Shown one piece after another: positions 22,295 through 33,833 of a stretch of 64,000 bases of DNA. The DNA is from Atherix ibis (taxonomy: Eukaryota; Arthropoda; Insecta; Diptera; Athericidae). The stretch is from assembly GCA_958298945.1 (NCBI GenBank), contig OY282605.1, forward strand, positions 116,060,267-116,124,266, read 5' to 3'. Made by a program: the position numbers and the translations under genes. The first letter of the stretch is position 1; every line of letters starts with the position of its first letter. Below the pieces are notes generated by a model. The model was not told where the DNA came from, did no database searches, and saw only the letters and a list, made by a program, of their open reading frames with translations.

Positions 22295-22399
22295 TAATTG
22301 AATAAAATATTAATTCACTATAAGAAAATAGTCTTTCATTTTTATGAAAACAAAACGAAATTACTTTCCGGACAACCCAATATTATTGATTGTATATTA

Positions 22400-22880
22400 T
22401 ATTATACCCAATATAACATGAAATAACAATCCTTAAACCAAAATCATGATATATACGTTTTTGAGAGGCTCAATATACATTGCAGACACTTGATTTATCC
22501 ACTATAACAAGGCTCATGTCGCACGGACATCCCCGTAAACTTATTTTTGTCGGAAAATGGGACTCCTGTGATACTACAGCCGCTTTTTTCACCTGATCTA
22601 AGTCCGTTTAATTTTTTTAATCTCAATATAAAAAAAACTTAAGGGTACGTTATAATGGTACTATCGATTGCTACGAAAGGAGCATAACCGAAAAGTTTAA
22701 GCCGAATCCAGTTGCGACCTTCCAGACTCTGCCGTTCTATAGCTGCCCAATACAACTACCTTAAACGTGATAACATTGACACATAAAAATAAAAGAAAAA
22801 CCAATCTCATTACTTTTCCGCCACCTCTCATGTGCTATTTACTTTCACTTCTGTTTATTACTTTTTTTCTAAATAAAATA
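22400..22880 (+). pseudogene. mar-E mariner remnant 2
   Basis: It reads through frameshifts as IHYNKAHVART, then an SPDLSP-like block near 22590 and a C-terminal segment at 22650-22740. These correspond to the second and third Asp regions with the second Asp already changed. The right end AATCTCATTACTTTTCCGCC resembles mariner TIRs that read AAAAAGTAATGAGACTG inverted. The left limit is uncertain. The copy is old. Confidence 0.45.
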
Positions 22881-22884
22881 TAAG

Positions 22885-24765
22885 AATTGAAAATTAATGG
22901 ACCGAATACTGCATAAAATGTACAATCGAAGAGCTCGTATATAATTAGTAAAGTATGAGTGAAATATGGATAAAATAACTTAATCCCTTTAATTATTTAT
23001 TATGTATTTAAGCATAAAGTAAGTAACTTGATCTGAAATAAGTTTTCGACTCAGTATTATGGGATGCAACAAGTATTATGAACACAGCAGGAATTCGTAT
23101 GGCAAATGAGATTGTAATAAAATTGAATTTAAAACGCATTCGAACGCATGTAATTCCGATAATTAATGATTGATTTTTTTCGGGGTGTATTTTACATATA
23201 AATAAATTCTGTCAATAAACAAATAATTATACCATGAAACGGAGTGGTGGATTCTCTTAGAGTATAGCGGTGTATGTAAAATGGAGAAATAAGACTCGAA
23301 TTGGTGGGAAGATATCAAAAATGTTACTATGGAAACCTTGCCCAGATGCGGTCATCAATCATATACGTTGAGAGGAAAAATTGTATACAAAATCGAAATC
23401 GAAAATGAAAATGTTTTTGGTAATTCCACTTTGGAAATAATGTCATTTTCTCAGCATCAGCATCATTTTACAAATGAGTATATGAGGCACACGCTTCTTG
23501 CCCTGAACTGTTCATGAACTGTGAATGATTATGCCGCCACATCAACGCAAAAACTGGTAACCAATGGTCAGTTCTGTACCAATTGCCCAAATCGGATGAG
23601 CTCTGTTGGTGGATCTTATCCAATTGAGCCGGTATTTAAGGTCAATATTTTTGAGCGAAGATGTGGTTAAATATTTTTTTGTTGTTGAAATGTACATCGC
23701 TGGGAGGTTGAAGTTCCAACACATGTCCATTTTTCACATTGGTCGTTTTTTCTGTCGTTAAACATAAATTTGATTAGTGAAAAATTGAATATTACCATTA
23801 CGGATAATGTATGTGTTTCCATAATTTTCGTTTGGTGGCCACTACATTGAATTTCATATATTTCGTAAAATATTTTCGGAAAGATAATTCATTTATCTTT
23901 TTAGTTAAAAATTTTAATAATTTCATATATTTTCCGTTTTTCTGAGTAAATTTTGAAAAATCTTTCTTAAATGTACATTGTTTTCCTGTTGTTCACATCT
24001 TGTGCTACATGACGTTTAACTTAGATTGGGGAAATTCAATTTGGAAGGAATTTTTAATGAATGTTTAAAGCACGGTCAATAAACTAAAAAAAAAAACATA
24101 AAAAAATATATAGTAGATTATGTAATTTATTAAATAAAAAACAAGAAAATATTGACATGACATTGATCATGAATTTATAATTGTGGTAATTATCAGTGGA
24201 AGCCCGGAAGTGAAGTTTATGTTTCCTCCCAGTTTGTGAATGCTATACACACACACACACACACACACCATTCGTAATAGAATTTTCAATCAAGGATATC
24301 ATATAAGGCAGTACGAACTTTTTAAAAAAATTTCCAATAAAAATATTTACTTTGTATCAGAAATATAATAAATTTATTAAAAATGTATTTTCAGTGAAGT
24401 TAATTTTAAAAATATAAAGCCGATGAAGATTTAAGTTAATACTGTGGTTCAAATGGAATTTTATTATTTAATTTACGAAAAGAAAGCTTAGAATTGTGTT
24501 ATAGAAAAGAAAAAACCAAATATTTTGAAGAAGTTTATTTTTAATAATAAAAAAATTTACTCGAATAAGGACCGACAACTGTTTGTAATCATCAATATTT
24601 TTGTTGTTGAAAGGTAAAAGGGTTATAGTTTTAGTGAAATTGAGAACAATTCCTACGGTTATTTCCAATTTATTTATTATAAAATAGCTGCCGGCAGTGA
24701 AATAAGGTTTGAGCCCATTAACAAAAATATTAATATATTATCAGTCACAGCTGTAAAAAAGATAG
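22885..24765. other. Spacer with a short (AC)n microsatellite
   Basis: An (AC)n run lies at 24248-24268. Otherwise nothing firm. The open frame at 23329-23517 contains LPRCGHQSYTLRGKIV, vaguely like a Kelch blade, but it has no second blade. Confidence 0.45.
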
Positions 24766-24834
24766 ATTACGAAAGTCGTTCAATAAGTCCTTAGAAAAAG
24801 ATGGAAAAAAACTGTTTTAAAAAAAAAAAAAATT

Positions 24835-25885
24835 TTATTTTTCAACATAATCTCCTTTTAGCTCTATACACTTTTCCAACCGTTTTTCCAAAATTTTTAT
24901 CCCGTCAAAAAAAATAGGATTTCGGAAGTTCTGCAAAAAACTGATCCGTTTGAGTAATGACGTCCTCGTTGGAAGTGAACCGTCGTCCGCCAAGCCATTT
25001 TTTCAGATTGGGGAAAATAAAATAGTCACTCGGGGCCAAATATGGTGAATAAGCGGGATGCTGCAACAATTCCATTCTCAATTCCACAATTTTGGCCATG
25101 GAAACAGAGCAGGTGTGCACACGCGCATTTTCCTGATGCAAGAGGATTTTTTTCTTCTTCAGATGGGGGCGTTTCTCTTTGATTTCCTCGCTCAACCGTT
25201 GCAATAACGACGCGTAATACGCTCCTGTTATTGTTTTTACTTTTTCCAAGTAGTCGATAAAAATGATGCCCTGCGAATCCCAAAAGACCGTGGCCATCAC
25301 CTTGCCGGCCGATGGCACAGTTTTTGCCTTCTTCGGAGCCCGTTCACCCTTGAAAATCCACTGCGATGACTGTCTCTTCATTTCTGGAGTGTAGTAGTGT
25401 ATCCAGGTTTCGTCCACAGTGACATATCGACGAAGGAATTCGGCAGGATTGCAATGAAAGAGTGCCAACATAGCCTCAGAGTCCACTACACGATTGCGCT
25501 TATTCTCCTCTGAGAGCAAACGCGGCACCCATCTTGCCGAAATTTTTTTCACAGACAATTTTTCATGGAAAATTGAAGCGACTGTACCTTGTGATATGCC
25601 CGTGGCCTCAACTAAATCGCGCACTTTAATTCGCCGATCGTTCAAAATCAGATCGTGGATTTTGTCGATGATTTCAGGAGTAGACACCTCAACTGGGCGT
25701 CCTGAACGATGTTCATCTTTTGTGGATGAACGGCCACGTTTAAATTCATTCACCCAATTGTAAACCGTCGCAAACACAGGTGCAGATGTGCCATGAACTG
25801 CACCCAACTCGGCTTTGATTTCTTTCGGGCTTAAGCCTTTCAAATGGAGATGTTTGATGACAGTCCTAAACTCGCTTTTTTCCAT
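24835..25885 (-). pseudogene. mar-F transposase, DED triad, frameshifted C-terminus
   Basis: The start is ATG at 25885 (MEKSEF); upstream codons in frame lack an ATG. The domain order is HTH1 (LHLKGLSPKEIKAELGAVHG), HTH2 (LNDRRIKVRDLVEATGISQG), linker ARWVPRLL, VTVDETWIHYYTP (first Asp), LHQENARVHT (second, Asp to Glu by GAC to GAA) and LAPSDYFIF (third Asp). The frame is open for 326 codons. A lengthened T run near 24915 then causes a stop at SYFF, removing the last 25 or so residues, which are still readable downstream to a stop at 24835. Mos1-type enzymes need the second Asp, so I infer it is inactive. Confidence 0.85.
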
Positions 25886-25951
25886 TGTTATGCACAAATA
25901 AATGTCGTTAACTTTAATCGACGATAGAAATTGACCTACGCTATGGATCGT

Positions 25952-25982
25952 AGGAAAGCTGTCAAATTTTGACAGCTTTCCT
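25952..25982. repeat. Palindrome in mar-F 5' region
   Basis: AGGAAAGCTGTCAAA and TTTGACAGCTTTCCT are exact complements with one base between. It lies between the right TIR and the transposase ATG, so it may be a subterminal binding site or a transcript hairpin. Confidence 0.8.
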
Positions 25983-26142
25983 GTCGATAATGCTACTTAC
26001 AAAAAAAATCTTCACCGAAACTACGAGCACAATTTCTTGGATTTTCTAAGGACTTATTGAACGAACGCTTTCATTTTTATTTATTAATTCACATAAATGT
26101 TTTAAATTGAATCACAGTTTTTTTTTTTTACTAAATATCTTT

Positions 26143-26755
26143 AGAAATAGGATTATCCAATTTGTTCTTTTAGGAAGTTAAGTTCAATAAAATACACTTA
26201 AAATTGAGATTTTGATACAATTGTTTATTTTGGTTAAATTTTTTACACGTTTCAGTATGTAATTCGGCCATTACTTGATAGATGAGGATTTTTAAATACT
26301 TAAAGTTTAAAAATTGTCTACGTAAGGACAATTTTTTTCGTCACTCTATAAAAAAAGTTCAACGGCTGAAATCGCAGAATTTTGGAGGCCAATTGACATT
26401 AGCAAATCTTGAAATTACGCGTCCTGGGAACTTTTCGCATAATAAAACTTTTCGCGTGGCTTGTGGCGTAATTTTGTTTAAAATTATATTATAAATTAAT
26501 ATTTTCAAGTTTCTGCCAAAAAAATTTAGTTATCATTTGGTCATAGCTCTCAGAATTGACGGAACTGATCTCCTGTTCTTCATTTCCAGAAGAATATGAA
26601 GAAACTCGTATCCATCGAGCAAGAAATAAGCCTCATCGTCCCCCAAAAATTTGTCCGAAAAATTAGCATCCAAATCCTGTTATGTAGCATCTTCTGCGCA
26701 TTTCATGGTCGGTTAAACGATTCATATTATAAAATAATACCCAAAATAATATACA
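26143..26755 (-). mobile_element. mar-R copy f remnant
   Basis: The left end GGATTATCCAATTTGTTCTT and the AAGTTCAATAAAATACACTT segment match other mar-R ends. The CTTGAAATTACGCGTCCTGG block is at 26410 and AAGAAATAAGCCTCATCG at 26620. There is no usable frame. Confidence 0.5.
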
Positions 26756-26789
26756 TGTTTGGCAGCTGTCAAATGACATGGCGACCTTC

Positions 26790-27535
26790 GAGCAGCTGCT
26801 TATTCTTTATTACGATTTGTTTTCTCGGTGCAATAATAAAGATCCCATACCATAGTAAGATGTGACTCCCCAGACTATGGTGGCATGCTCAATACGTTGG
26901 GTTCTTCCTTAAATCGTGGAAATAATTGTTTAGTATTGTTGTTTAGTAAATCCAGGCAAAACCGTTTTTGTTCGAAAATGATAACCGCTTTCCAGTTGGA
27001 ATCTGCATTCATGTTATGTCAAGCAAATTCTAACCACACTTTTCAGCAAGATTCTGTTAAAAATGTTAAGAATGGTATTTGTCTATGACGCAGCTGTTTC
27101 CAGATTTATGCACTTAATGGTACTCCAACTTTTGCTTTAATCTGTCCTGCGTCCAAAATAGAATTCGATGCTGTTTTTCCTCCTATTTGTTATATATTGT
27201 ATCATAATTTTTTGGATCTCTAAAAAAACTACGCACAACATTATGGCTTATGCCTATTTGGTAACCAATTTGTCAGTTTTAAGTATTTTTCTGCTTTACT
27301 CTAATGAAATGAAATAATGCTTCTAATCAGAATAAATATTAAAGAATAACTAATGGATCCAAACAGTTGTCGCACTGACGGTAGCGTTTTTTTCCCACAA
27401 AAAAAAACTATTAAAATTTTGCAAAAACTAAATTAGCTCCTTTACCATGTAACAAAAAAAAGTTTCACACAACGTACACCAATAAACATATTCGTAAGAA
27501 TGTGGGTGGTTCCAAATAGCTGTCTGGCATTGTAT
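26790..27535 (-). pseudogene. Tc1-like transposase remnant with direct-repeat end
   Basis: The minus strand from about 27020 to 26830 reads WKAVIIFEQKRF, then EHATIVWGVTSYYGMGSLLL, matching the W-x-x-V-I-F-S-D-E-x-x-F and GGSVMVWGCFSYYG-type blocks of Tc1-like transposases. The Asp of the first motif is gone. The right side carries two direct repeats (ACAGTTGTCGCACTG at 27363 and a variant at 27511), the same arrangement as at 14431-14594. It is heavily decayed. Confidence 0.55.
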
Positions 27536-27539
27536 TTGT

Positions 27540-29745
27540 TAAACTTTTTTTTTGTGAAGAGCATTTTTAAAGTTAATGCAAGCATAATTATGATTTTAAA
27601 ATTCCTATGGCGCTAATAAAACCAATATGGACTTATAGGCTAGAATTCTGGGTCTCTACTAAGCCTTTCAATTCCCTTTGAATTGAATCTCTTCAGTCAA
27701 AAGTACTTCGTAAAATTGTCGATTTTCCCTTTTATATTTGCAATAGTTTTAAGAATTTATTATGATCTTAATTCACATATGTTCGTGATGTGACTACGTC
27801 TTATCATAAAAAGTTTCATTTTCTTCTTTCCAATCATACTAATCCTCTTGTTCGAGGGCCATCCTCCACTTCCTTTACCTATTTATAAACACCCATCAAC
27901 GACTTCAGCCCTTATTCTATTTACATAATTAAGTTCCTAAGAGTATGTAAAACTTCAATGGATGTGTGTGTACGTATACTCTTCATAATCTTTCTCCTTG
28001 TAATTAATGTTGTGGTTGTAAATATCTGTAAAATTAAAAATAAAAACAAAATTAATAATAATATTAAATAAATTATGAACGATAATTAATTTATGAGAGC
28101 ATATTTTTGCAAAAAGTTTTTGTGTCAAAATTATAAGAAATTCAGAAAGTCGATGAAGATTTACCGGGTAATATTTTTATTCATACATAAAAATTCAATC
28201 ATAAATTTCATTTTGTAACTATGATTTATTTTGAAAAATTAATTTATACTTAAAAATAGTAATGACCATTCAGTGAATAATAACTTCCTTCCTAATTACT
28301 TTTTATTAACAAAATAAAAAAATAAAAAAAATTAACTGATAGTATTGATCTGGGAACGTTTATAAAAATTTACCATTAAAAATTGCAATTATATAATTTT
28401 TTAATATCTAATAAACGTAATGCATTTATGATGGAAAAGTAATAATTAATTATGTTTAGCGATTATTTAATAGGGAGCAGATGAAAAATTTTCTCCAATT
28501 TGTGGTGAGCTGTCAAAATATGCTATAATCACTTATGATTTTCAGTCGAATGAAGAAAAATCGTATGGAAAAATGATAGATTAAAGATGCTGAGAATTCG
28601 GAAGATGATATTATTAATTGTAGGAAACCGTCAACGTTTATGGGACTAAATCAAACGATGAGTTAGAAAACATGACAAGATGTAATTATCTAATCGAATT
28701 TCAAATACCATATCTACAGCGACAATAGGTTCAATGAGGAAGTAAACGATCATAGGGCTATGGCTCTTCTGATCGTGACTGTCTTTGGCATTGGAAATTG
28801 TTACAGCACTTCAGCACGAGCTGTAAAGATAGTATCCGTGAATTCAACTATGTATGTTACAATATTTATTAAATGCGAGTGAAACTATTGATTCTAATGT
28901 TGATCTATTCGGTCGATTAATGTTACGCGCAATATGGTCTCTACTGGACCTCACCGAATAGCGCTGCCCATCATATTTCATGCCACGCTCGTAACTAGAC
29001 CGCAGCATCTTCATACGAGTATAGGCAACTCACCAGATGAACTACTGATTCCAAAATGATATGCTGATTCTTTGAATAGCTTAGAAAGCTGGCCGGGAAG
29101 ATTTCATGTTATTTCTCCTAAAATTGAATACATTACCAAGACGGCAGGCAATATGTGTACATGTTCATCTTCTCGTGGTTTGATTTAATACTTCCGTAGA
29201 CTAATAAAAGCGAAAATATCAAGTGAGACGTTACACTGGTACCGGTACTCGTTGTTATTTCCGAATCTTTTGTATATAGTATTTTTACCATTTTAAAAAT
29301 AAAGAATTTTCCAAAAAAGTACATAGTCGAGCACACATGATTCGGTGACAAGTTTCCTGTATCTTTTCCTCATCACGTTTAGACCATTTCATACATTTTA
29401 GATTTGGAAGTAAGTGGAAAAGTTTAACAATAAAAATTTCTCTACGAAAATTAAATATTTTCATATGGGAAAAAATATATTGTATATAAATTATTTGGTT
29501 TTTAAAAATTCGAATCATTTGTAGTCGTTTTTGTTTTATAAATTTCTATCGAATGAAGACACGTAATTTAACTTCTTTTTTTTCATATTTTTGTTTTAAA
29601 TAAAATTCAATTTAATTAATAACCATAAATTGTGTTAAAAATAATTAAAATAATCATTTAAAAATTTCAATTTAATTATTTTTTCTACAAGGAAATTTTC
29701 AAAAATAACTTCTGTTTTTAAACAAACAAACAAATAAAAATTGAA
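27540..29745. other. Spacer without recognised genes
   Basis: Parts of 28500-29100 are less AT-rich than their surroundings and could hide an old element or exon, but no motif is readable in any frame. Confidence 0.4.
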
Positions 29746-29749
29746 TATA

Positions 29750-29818
29750 CGCCAAATGGCCTCGTGCTCGTGGCGCTAAAGAATGGCCTCTGGTTGTTGG
29801 TCTCCGAGAGACATTACA
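29750..29818 (+). repeat. SINE-like repeat, copy 2
   Basis: CGCCAAATGGCCTCGTGCTC, followed by GTGGCGCTAAAGAATGGCCT, matches the minus-strand body of the insert at 7706-7787. No clear target duplication is visible. Confidence 0.5.
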
Positions 29819-29819
29819 T

Positions 29820-30230
29820 CAAACAAATCGAAATGACATTTGCTTGAAAGAAATTTTATCAAAGTTCTCAACCATACGCTTTTGGCAAGCACAAATTATC
29901 TGTGAAATAATTTCGCCATGTAAACCTAACAAATGTTTGGACCAGGGAAAGCAGAAACCGCAGTTAATTAGGAGTTATCCATTTTGTAGTTAGGAAACTA
30001 TAGCCATAACATTTAAAAAAATTTTAAAATATATATTTACTGAAAAAAAATTTATATAGAATTTATCTTGCCATTTCAGATTATAGATTTTTTAAATATA
30101 TATTAAAATTGCAACAACTTTCTCATCAAAAGTTGTTATTCTTCCTTTTTTCAGTAATAATGCTCATTTCTGGCTCGGTCGATACGTCAATAAACAATAT
30201 TGCCATACATGGTATTTTTTCTTATAAAAC
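29820..30230. other. AT-rich spacer
   Basis: Nothing is supportable except a possible mar-R scrap near 30160-30200 (CGATACGTCAATAAACAATA). Confidence 0.4.
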
Positions 30231-30232
30231 TA

Positions 30233-31388
30233 TTGGGTTGTCCAGGAAGTAATTTCGTTTTTTTTTTACAAAAATGAAAGATGATTTTCCTATAGTGAAT
30301 TAATATTTTATTAAATTAAATATTGTCCAGTCTGATCCAATAACCTTTGCCATCTTTCTGACAGTAGCATGGTTCCACGCTCATAAAATTTTGGTTCTTG
30401 GGTGGCAAAAAATTGATCCAAGTGATTTCTGACCTGCTCATTTGAATTAAACATTTTACCGTCTAAAAATTTTTGTAGAGACCGGAACAAATGATAATCG
30501 GAATGTGCTAGGTCTGGAGAGTATGGTGGGTATGTCAGTATATCCTATCCAAGCTCTAAAAGCTTTTGCCGAGTGGTCAAACTTGTATGTGGTTTCGTAT
30601 TATCCTGTTGGAACATTATACCTTTCCTATTGACGTTTTTTTTAAGTGTATCATTCAATTTGTCCAACTGATGACAGTCCACTTCTTTAAGCCGGTTTAT
30701 CTTTTCTACTCCAGGATCTTCTGCGTTTAACATTGTTGTAGACAACCCATTTCTAGTGCTCAGTAATGATCATTTTTTTGGCGTTTGAGAAGCAAATAAC
30801 AAACGTCAACGCGAGGGCACACATTTTTTCCCATAAGAAGATGAGGAAGCCATATGTCGAGCTTTGAGATTAAACCTAGCCGTTTTAATTGATCATGAAC
30901 GGTTGAATTCGATAAATTTAATCTCTCAACGATCTCACGAGTTGTTATAAGCCGGTTTGCATCAACTAATGCCTTTATTGTATCTTCATCAGCTTCAACT
31001 GACCTTCCAGAACGTGGTGCATCTTCGAGATCAAAATTGCCGGACAAAATTTTTGCAAACCTTTTCCATATTTAAAAGGGTATTAACCAAAAACTACTGT
31101 GCAGAATCACAAGCAAGCCTTGCTATGTCAGCTTTTTCACAAGCAAACCTTGCTACACATATGTCAGCTGTCAAAATACATATGATTATGCGGCTTAAGT
31201 GTGAAGTTGGTTGTGAAAAAACAATTAGGTCCTCTGTTGGGAAACAACAAAATTACTTTCCAATACATACAAAAATTTAACAAATACAATTAGGTCCTCT
31301 GTTGGGAAATAACGAAATTACTTTCCAATACATACAAAAATTTAACAAATACAATTAGGTCCTCTGTTGGGAAATAACGATAACCCAA
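30233..31388 (-). mobile_element. mar-B copy 3, with amplified 5' end
   Basis: The left (3') TIR is TTGGGTTGTCCAGGAAGTAA after TA. The HTH part is on 31047-30760 (LEDAPRSGRSVEADEDTIKA, then TTREIVERLNLSNSTVHDQL). The segment around the first Asp is damaged: the GDEKW codons read EH-stop-KW. After a deletion the frame continues with FQQDNTKPHTS (second Asp) and, past a stop, HSDYHLF (third Asp). The 5' terminus is present three times in tandem (31223-31408). It preserves the mar-B 3' non-coding region that is interrupted in copy 2. Confidence 0.82.
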
Positions 31389-31408
31389 TACATACAAAAA
31401 TCTAACAA
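31223..31408. repeat. 65-bp tandem triplication of a mar-B terminus
   Basis: CAATTAGGTCCTCTGTTGGG recurs with a period of exactly 65 bp (TTAGG starts at 31226, 31291 and 31356). Each unit holds the inner TIR plus the same flank (CATACAAAAATTTAACAAAT). Units 1 and 2 lack the outermost TIR bases (TTACTTTCCAATA). Unit 3 has a different internal deletion (AACGATAACCCAATA). Confidence 0.9.
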
Positions 31409-31479
31409 AAAAATTACCGTTCGACTTTTTCTTATAAAACTACATAAAAAAATCTTATTTATGAAAATAATCTCTAAAC

Positions 31480-31735
31480 TTTGGAGCTTTTAAAAATTAA
31501 CATCCATCAATTAATGGCAGATTTACAGCCAAAAATATGCAATAAAGTCATCAAAAATTATCTTAAAAGGACCCCGAGTTCGGTAAAAAACTTTGCGCAA
31601 ATCATTTTAATAATGCTATATTTTATAAATATATTATAATTAGGGTCTAAAAAATTATATTTAAATAAAGTTTTTATGCAAATCTATGTTTAAAGTCTAA
31701 TGTGACAAGAATAAATTGGATAACCCTTTATTTAT
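31480..31735 (+). mobile_element. mar-R copy g fragment
   Basis: Reverse-oriented family end: GTCATCAAAAATTATCTTAA, AAGGACCCCGAGTTC and a terminal AATTGGATAACCCTTTA. It has no coding frame. Confidence 0.45.
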
Positions 31736-31739
31736 GACA

Positions 31740-33125
31740 TTTTATAACTTTCAGTTAAATTGGCTGCAGTTGAAGGTTTATTTGAAAAGACAATATTTTA
31801 TTATAATTATTTATTTATTATTTAGAAAATGCGACTGTTTTATAGCATAAAATAGATGGTATTTTAAAAATATTCTTAGATATATTTTCTGAGACAAAAT
31901 TGCTGGTTTTAAATAATTGATATAATTAATTATGTAAGATTTAAGATTTTATAAAAACTATATTCGCCCTTAACTAATATCAAATTATAATTTTTTTCAA
32001 AAGTGATATTGGAAAAATTTCAACAATTCCAAAAGAAAACTCGAAATTCTTCTAATAATAAATAAAAAGTTAAGTAAAAGTGACAATTTTATATAATAAA
32101 ATAAATAAATATTTCGAACTTTCTCGGTTTGAAGATATATATGTGAATATGTACACCTAATTGTTAGTCACCAAACATATCACGAATTTCTATTTAGGAA
32201 GAAAATGACGAAAAATACAAAGGTAATAAGGAAAAAAATTCTTTAGGGAATTCGCAATAATATTTAATGTGAAAGTACATGTAAGTACATACTACTAATA
32301 GTACTAATTGCAAAAGTTTTCTTTTAAATAGATTTGAAATTTTAAAAGTAAAATTCATTAATTGCATAATTAAGTATTTTGTTAATGAAGTTGTTATTTA
32401 AAAAACAAACAATTTATTATAATGAAAATATTTGTTCTTTTTTTAAATTATTTTTTTTTTTTCAAATTGAAACAAGAGAATCGCTCATCTTTACGAAATT
32501 ATTAATGAAAAATAGTTTTTTTTTCTTCTTCTTTCAAATCAATAGCAAGTGACAGGTTCAACAAAAGCCAGTAATATGTTTCATACACCTTTTATGATTG
32601 TAATAAAAATCTATACTCGTAAATATATGAAATTTAAATGATATTTTGCAAGTTAACTTTCTAATTGTAGTTTTAAAATTTTTTCTTCTCTAAAATTTTC
32701 TTACATTTAAAATAACAAAAACTATTTTTGCGTTAGTTAAAATATAACAATTTTTAAAATTACTCATAATGAAAATGAAAGTAAATAATAATTAAAAATA
32801 TAAAATAATTAGTTGTAGGTGTGGAAAAATAAGAAACTATCGTACATAACCGCTTGGCTGTGGTATTTACATTAAAGTTTTTGTAATTTTTAGAAAATAA
32901 TTTTTTTGTACAATTGAACTACTTTTATATTTCTATTTAACATAAATTATTCAGAATAAAGTATTAACTTTTAATAAAAAGAAAAAGGAAATTTTATTTT
33001 ATTTTCTTTAAAATATTTAGAATAATTGTTTAAATAGAAAAAAAATAAACTAAATGTTTATCCAATTAATGGTTTCGAAAGTACAGTGTAATGAAATTTG
33101 TAATTCGTTATAATGTTTAAACTGT
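31740..33125. other. AT-rich spacer
   Basis: Homopolymer-rich sequence with no gene, TIR or array seen. Confidence 0.5.
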
Positions 33126-33129
33126 GCCA

Positions 33130-33815
33130 TTATGCATGCAATATAATACCTGCCACAATATATCTTGCAAAACTCGATCTTTTTGTGGTAATTTCTGATA
33201 ATTTTTCTGCATATTTCGGGATATGATTCGGCCATTACTTTGACGGATGTTGGATTTTAAATGCCTGACAGTTTAAAAATTATTGTCGTAAGCATGAATT
33301 TTTATAGAATTCTACAAAAAAAAATTCTAACGAGGTCAAATCGCATGATCTTTGAGGTCAACTGACATCATTAATAAATTACGCGTTCTGGTAACTTTTG
33401 ACGCTATAAAGCCAAAATTTGTGATGCTGTGTAGCTTGTCACGTTGTTTTATTAAATCCACATATGAGTTAGTCAGTTATCATTAGGGCAAATCTCCTTC
33501 TTTATTTTCAAAGAAGTCCGGCCCAATGACACCTTTAAACCAAAATTAACACCAGACAGTCACTATTCACGGATACAATGGCTCCTCCATAGTCACTTGT
33601 AAGCTTTTTATTCAGCAATTTTGCTTATTAATGTATCTATAATACAAAATAAGAAATACGCCTCATTGCTGATAAAAATTTCTCCTCTTTAAGCACGAAA
33701 TGTGGCTATGGCAGAATTATCATTTTTGTAGAAGTCCGCTGTCATACACCCATCTGCGTCAGCTAGTTTTTGTCGATAAAGATATTCTCTGGAAGAGAAG
33801 GCCCATTCCCCTTCC
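33130..33815 (-). mobile_element. mar-R copy h remnant
   Basis: It has the family blocks AAAATTTGTGATGCTGTGTA and AATACGCCTCATTGCTG. On the minus strand AIATFRA is followed closely by a stop, RGEIF and ISNEAYF. This is nearly the same join of the N-terminal HTH start to the first-Asp motif as in copy d, so the HTH deletion predates both copies. Confidence 0.5.
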
Positions 33816-33833
33816 CCTTCCCCTATATTCGAT

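Larger units (their letters stand above)
19409..22380 (+). mobile_element. mar-B copy 2, carrying mar-C and Helitron-like inserts
   Basis: The TIRs are TCGGGTTGTTGTGGAAAGTA and TTACTTTCCGGACAACCCAA, each next to TA. The uninterrupted element would be about 1.29 kb. It is split at 20391-21634 by a Mos1-like mar-C inserted at a TA, and at 21858-22294 by a Helitron-like insert. Copies at 13445 and 30233 show the uninterrupted sequence at both sites. Confidence 0.85.
24770..26071 (-). mobile_element. mar-F copy 1, near full-length mariner
   Basis: The TIRs share GTTCAATAAGTCCTTAGAAA, at the left after CGAAAGTC and inverted at the right near 26040-26065. Length is about 1.3 kb. The right TIR is partly decayed (ACGAACGCTT). 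The 5' untranslated region holds a palindrome at 25952-25982. Copy 2 is at 50745-51872. Confidence 0.85.

Noticed and set aside
23290..23517. Kelch-like segment LPRCGHQSYTLRGKIV
   Set aside because: There is one weak blade-like motif only, with no repeat of it and no splice or frame support. A chance match is likely.
24248..24268. (AC)n run as a possible regulatory Z-DNA element
   Set aside because: It is an ordinary short dinucleotide microsatellite with nothing around it to suggest function.
28500..29100. Less AT-rich stretch suspected to be a host exon
   Set aside because: I could read no long frame, domain motif or convincing splice pair on either strand.
31223..31408. Possible CRISPR-like or satellite array
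   Set aside because: The units are head-to-tail without unique spacers and are identifiable as a mar-B terminus. The genome is also eukaryotic.
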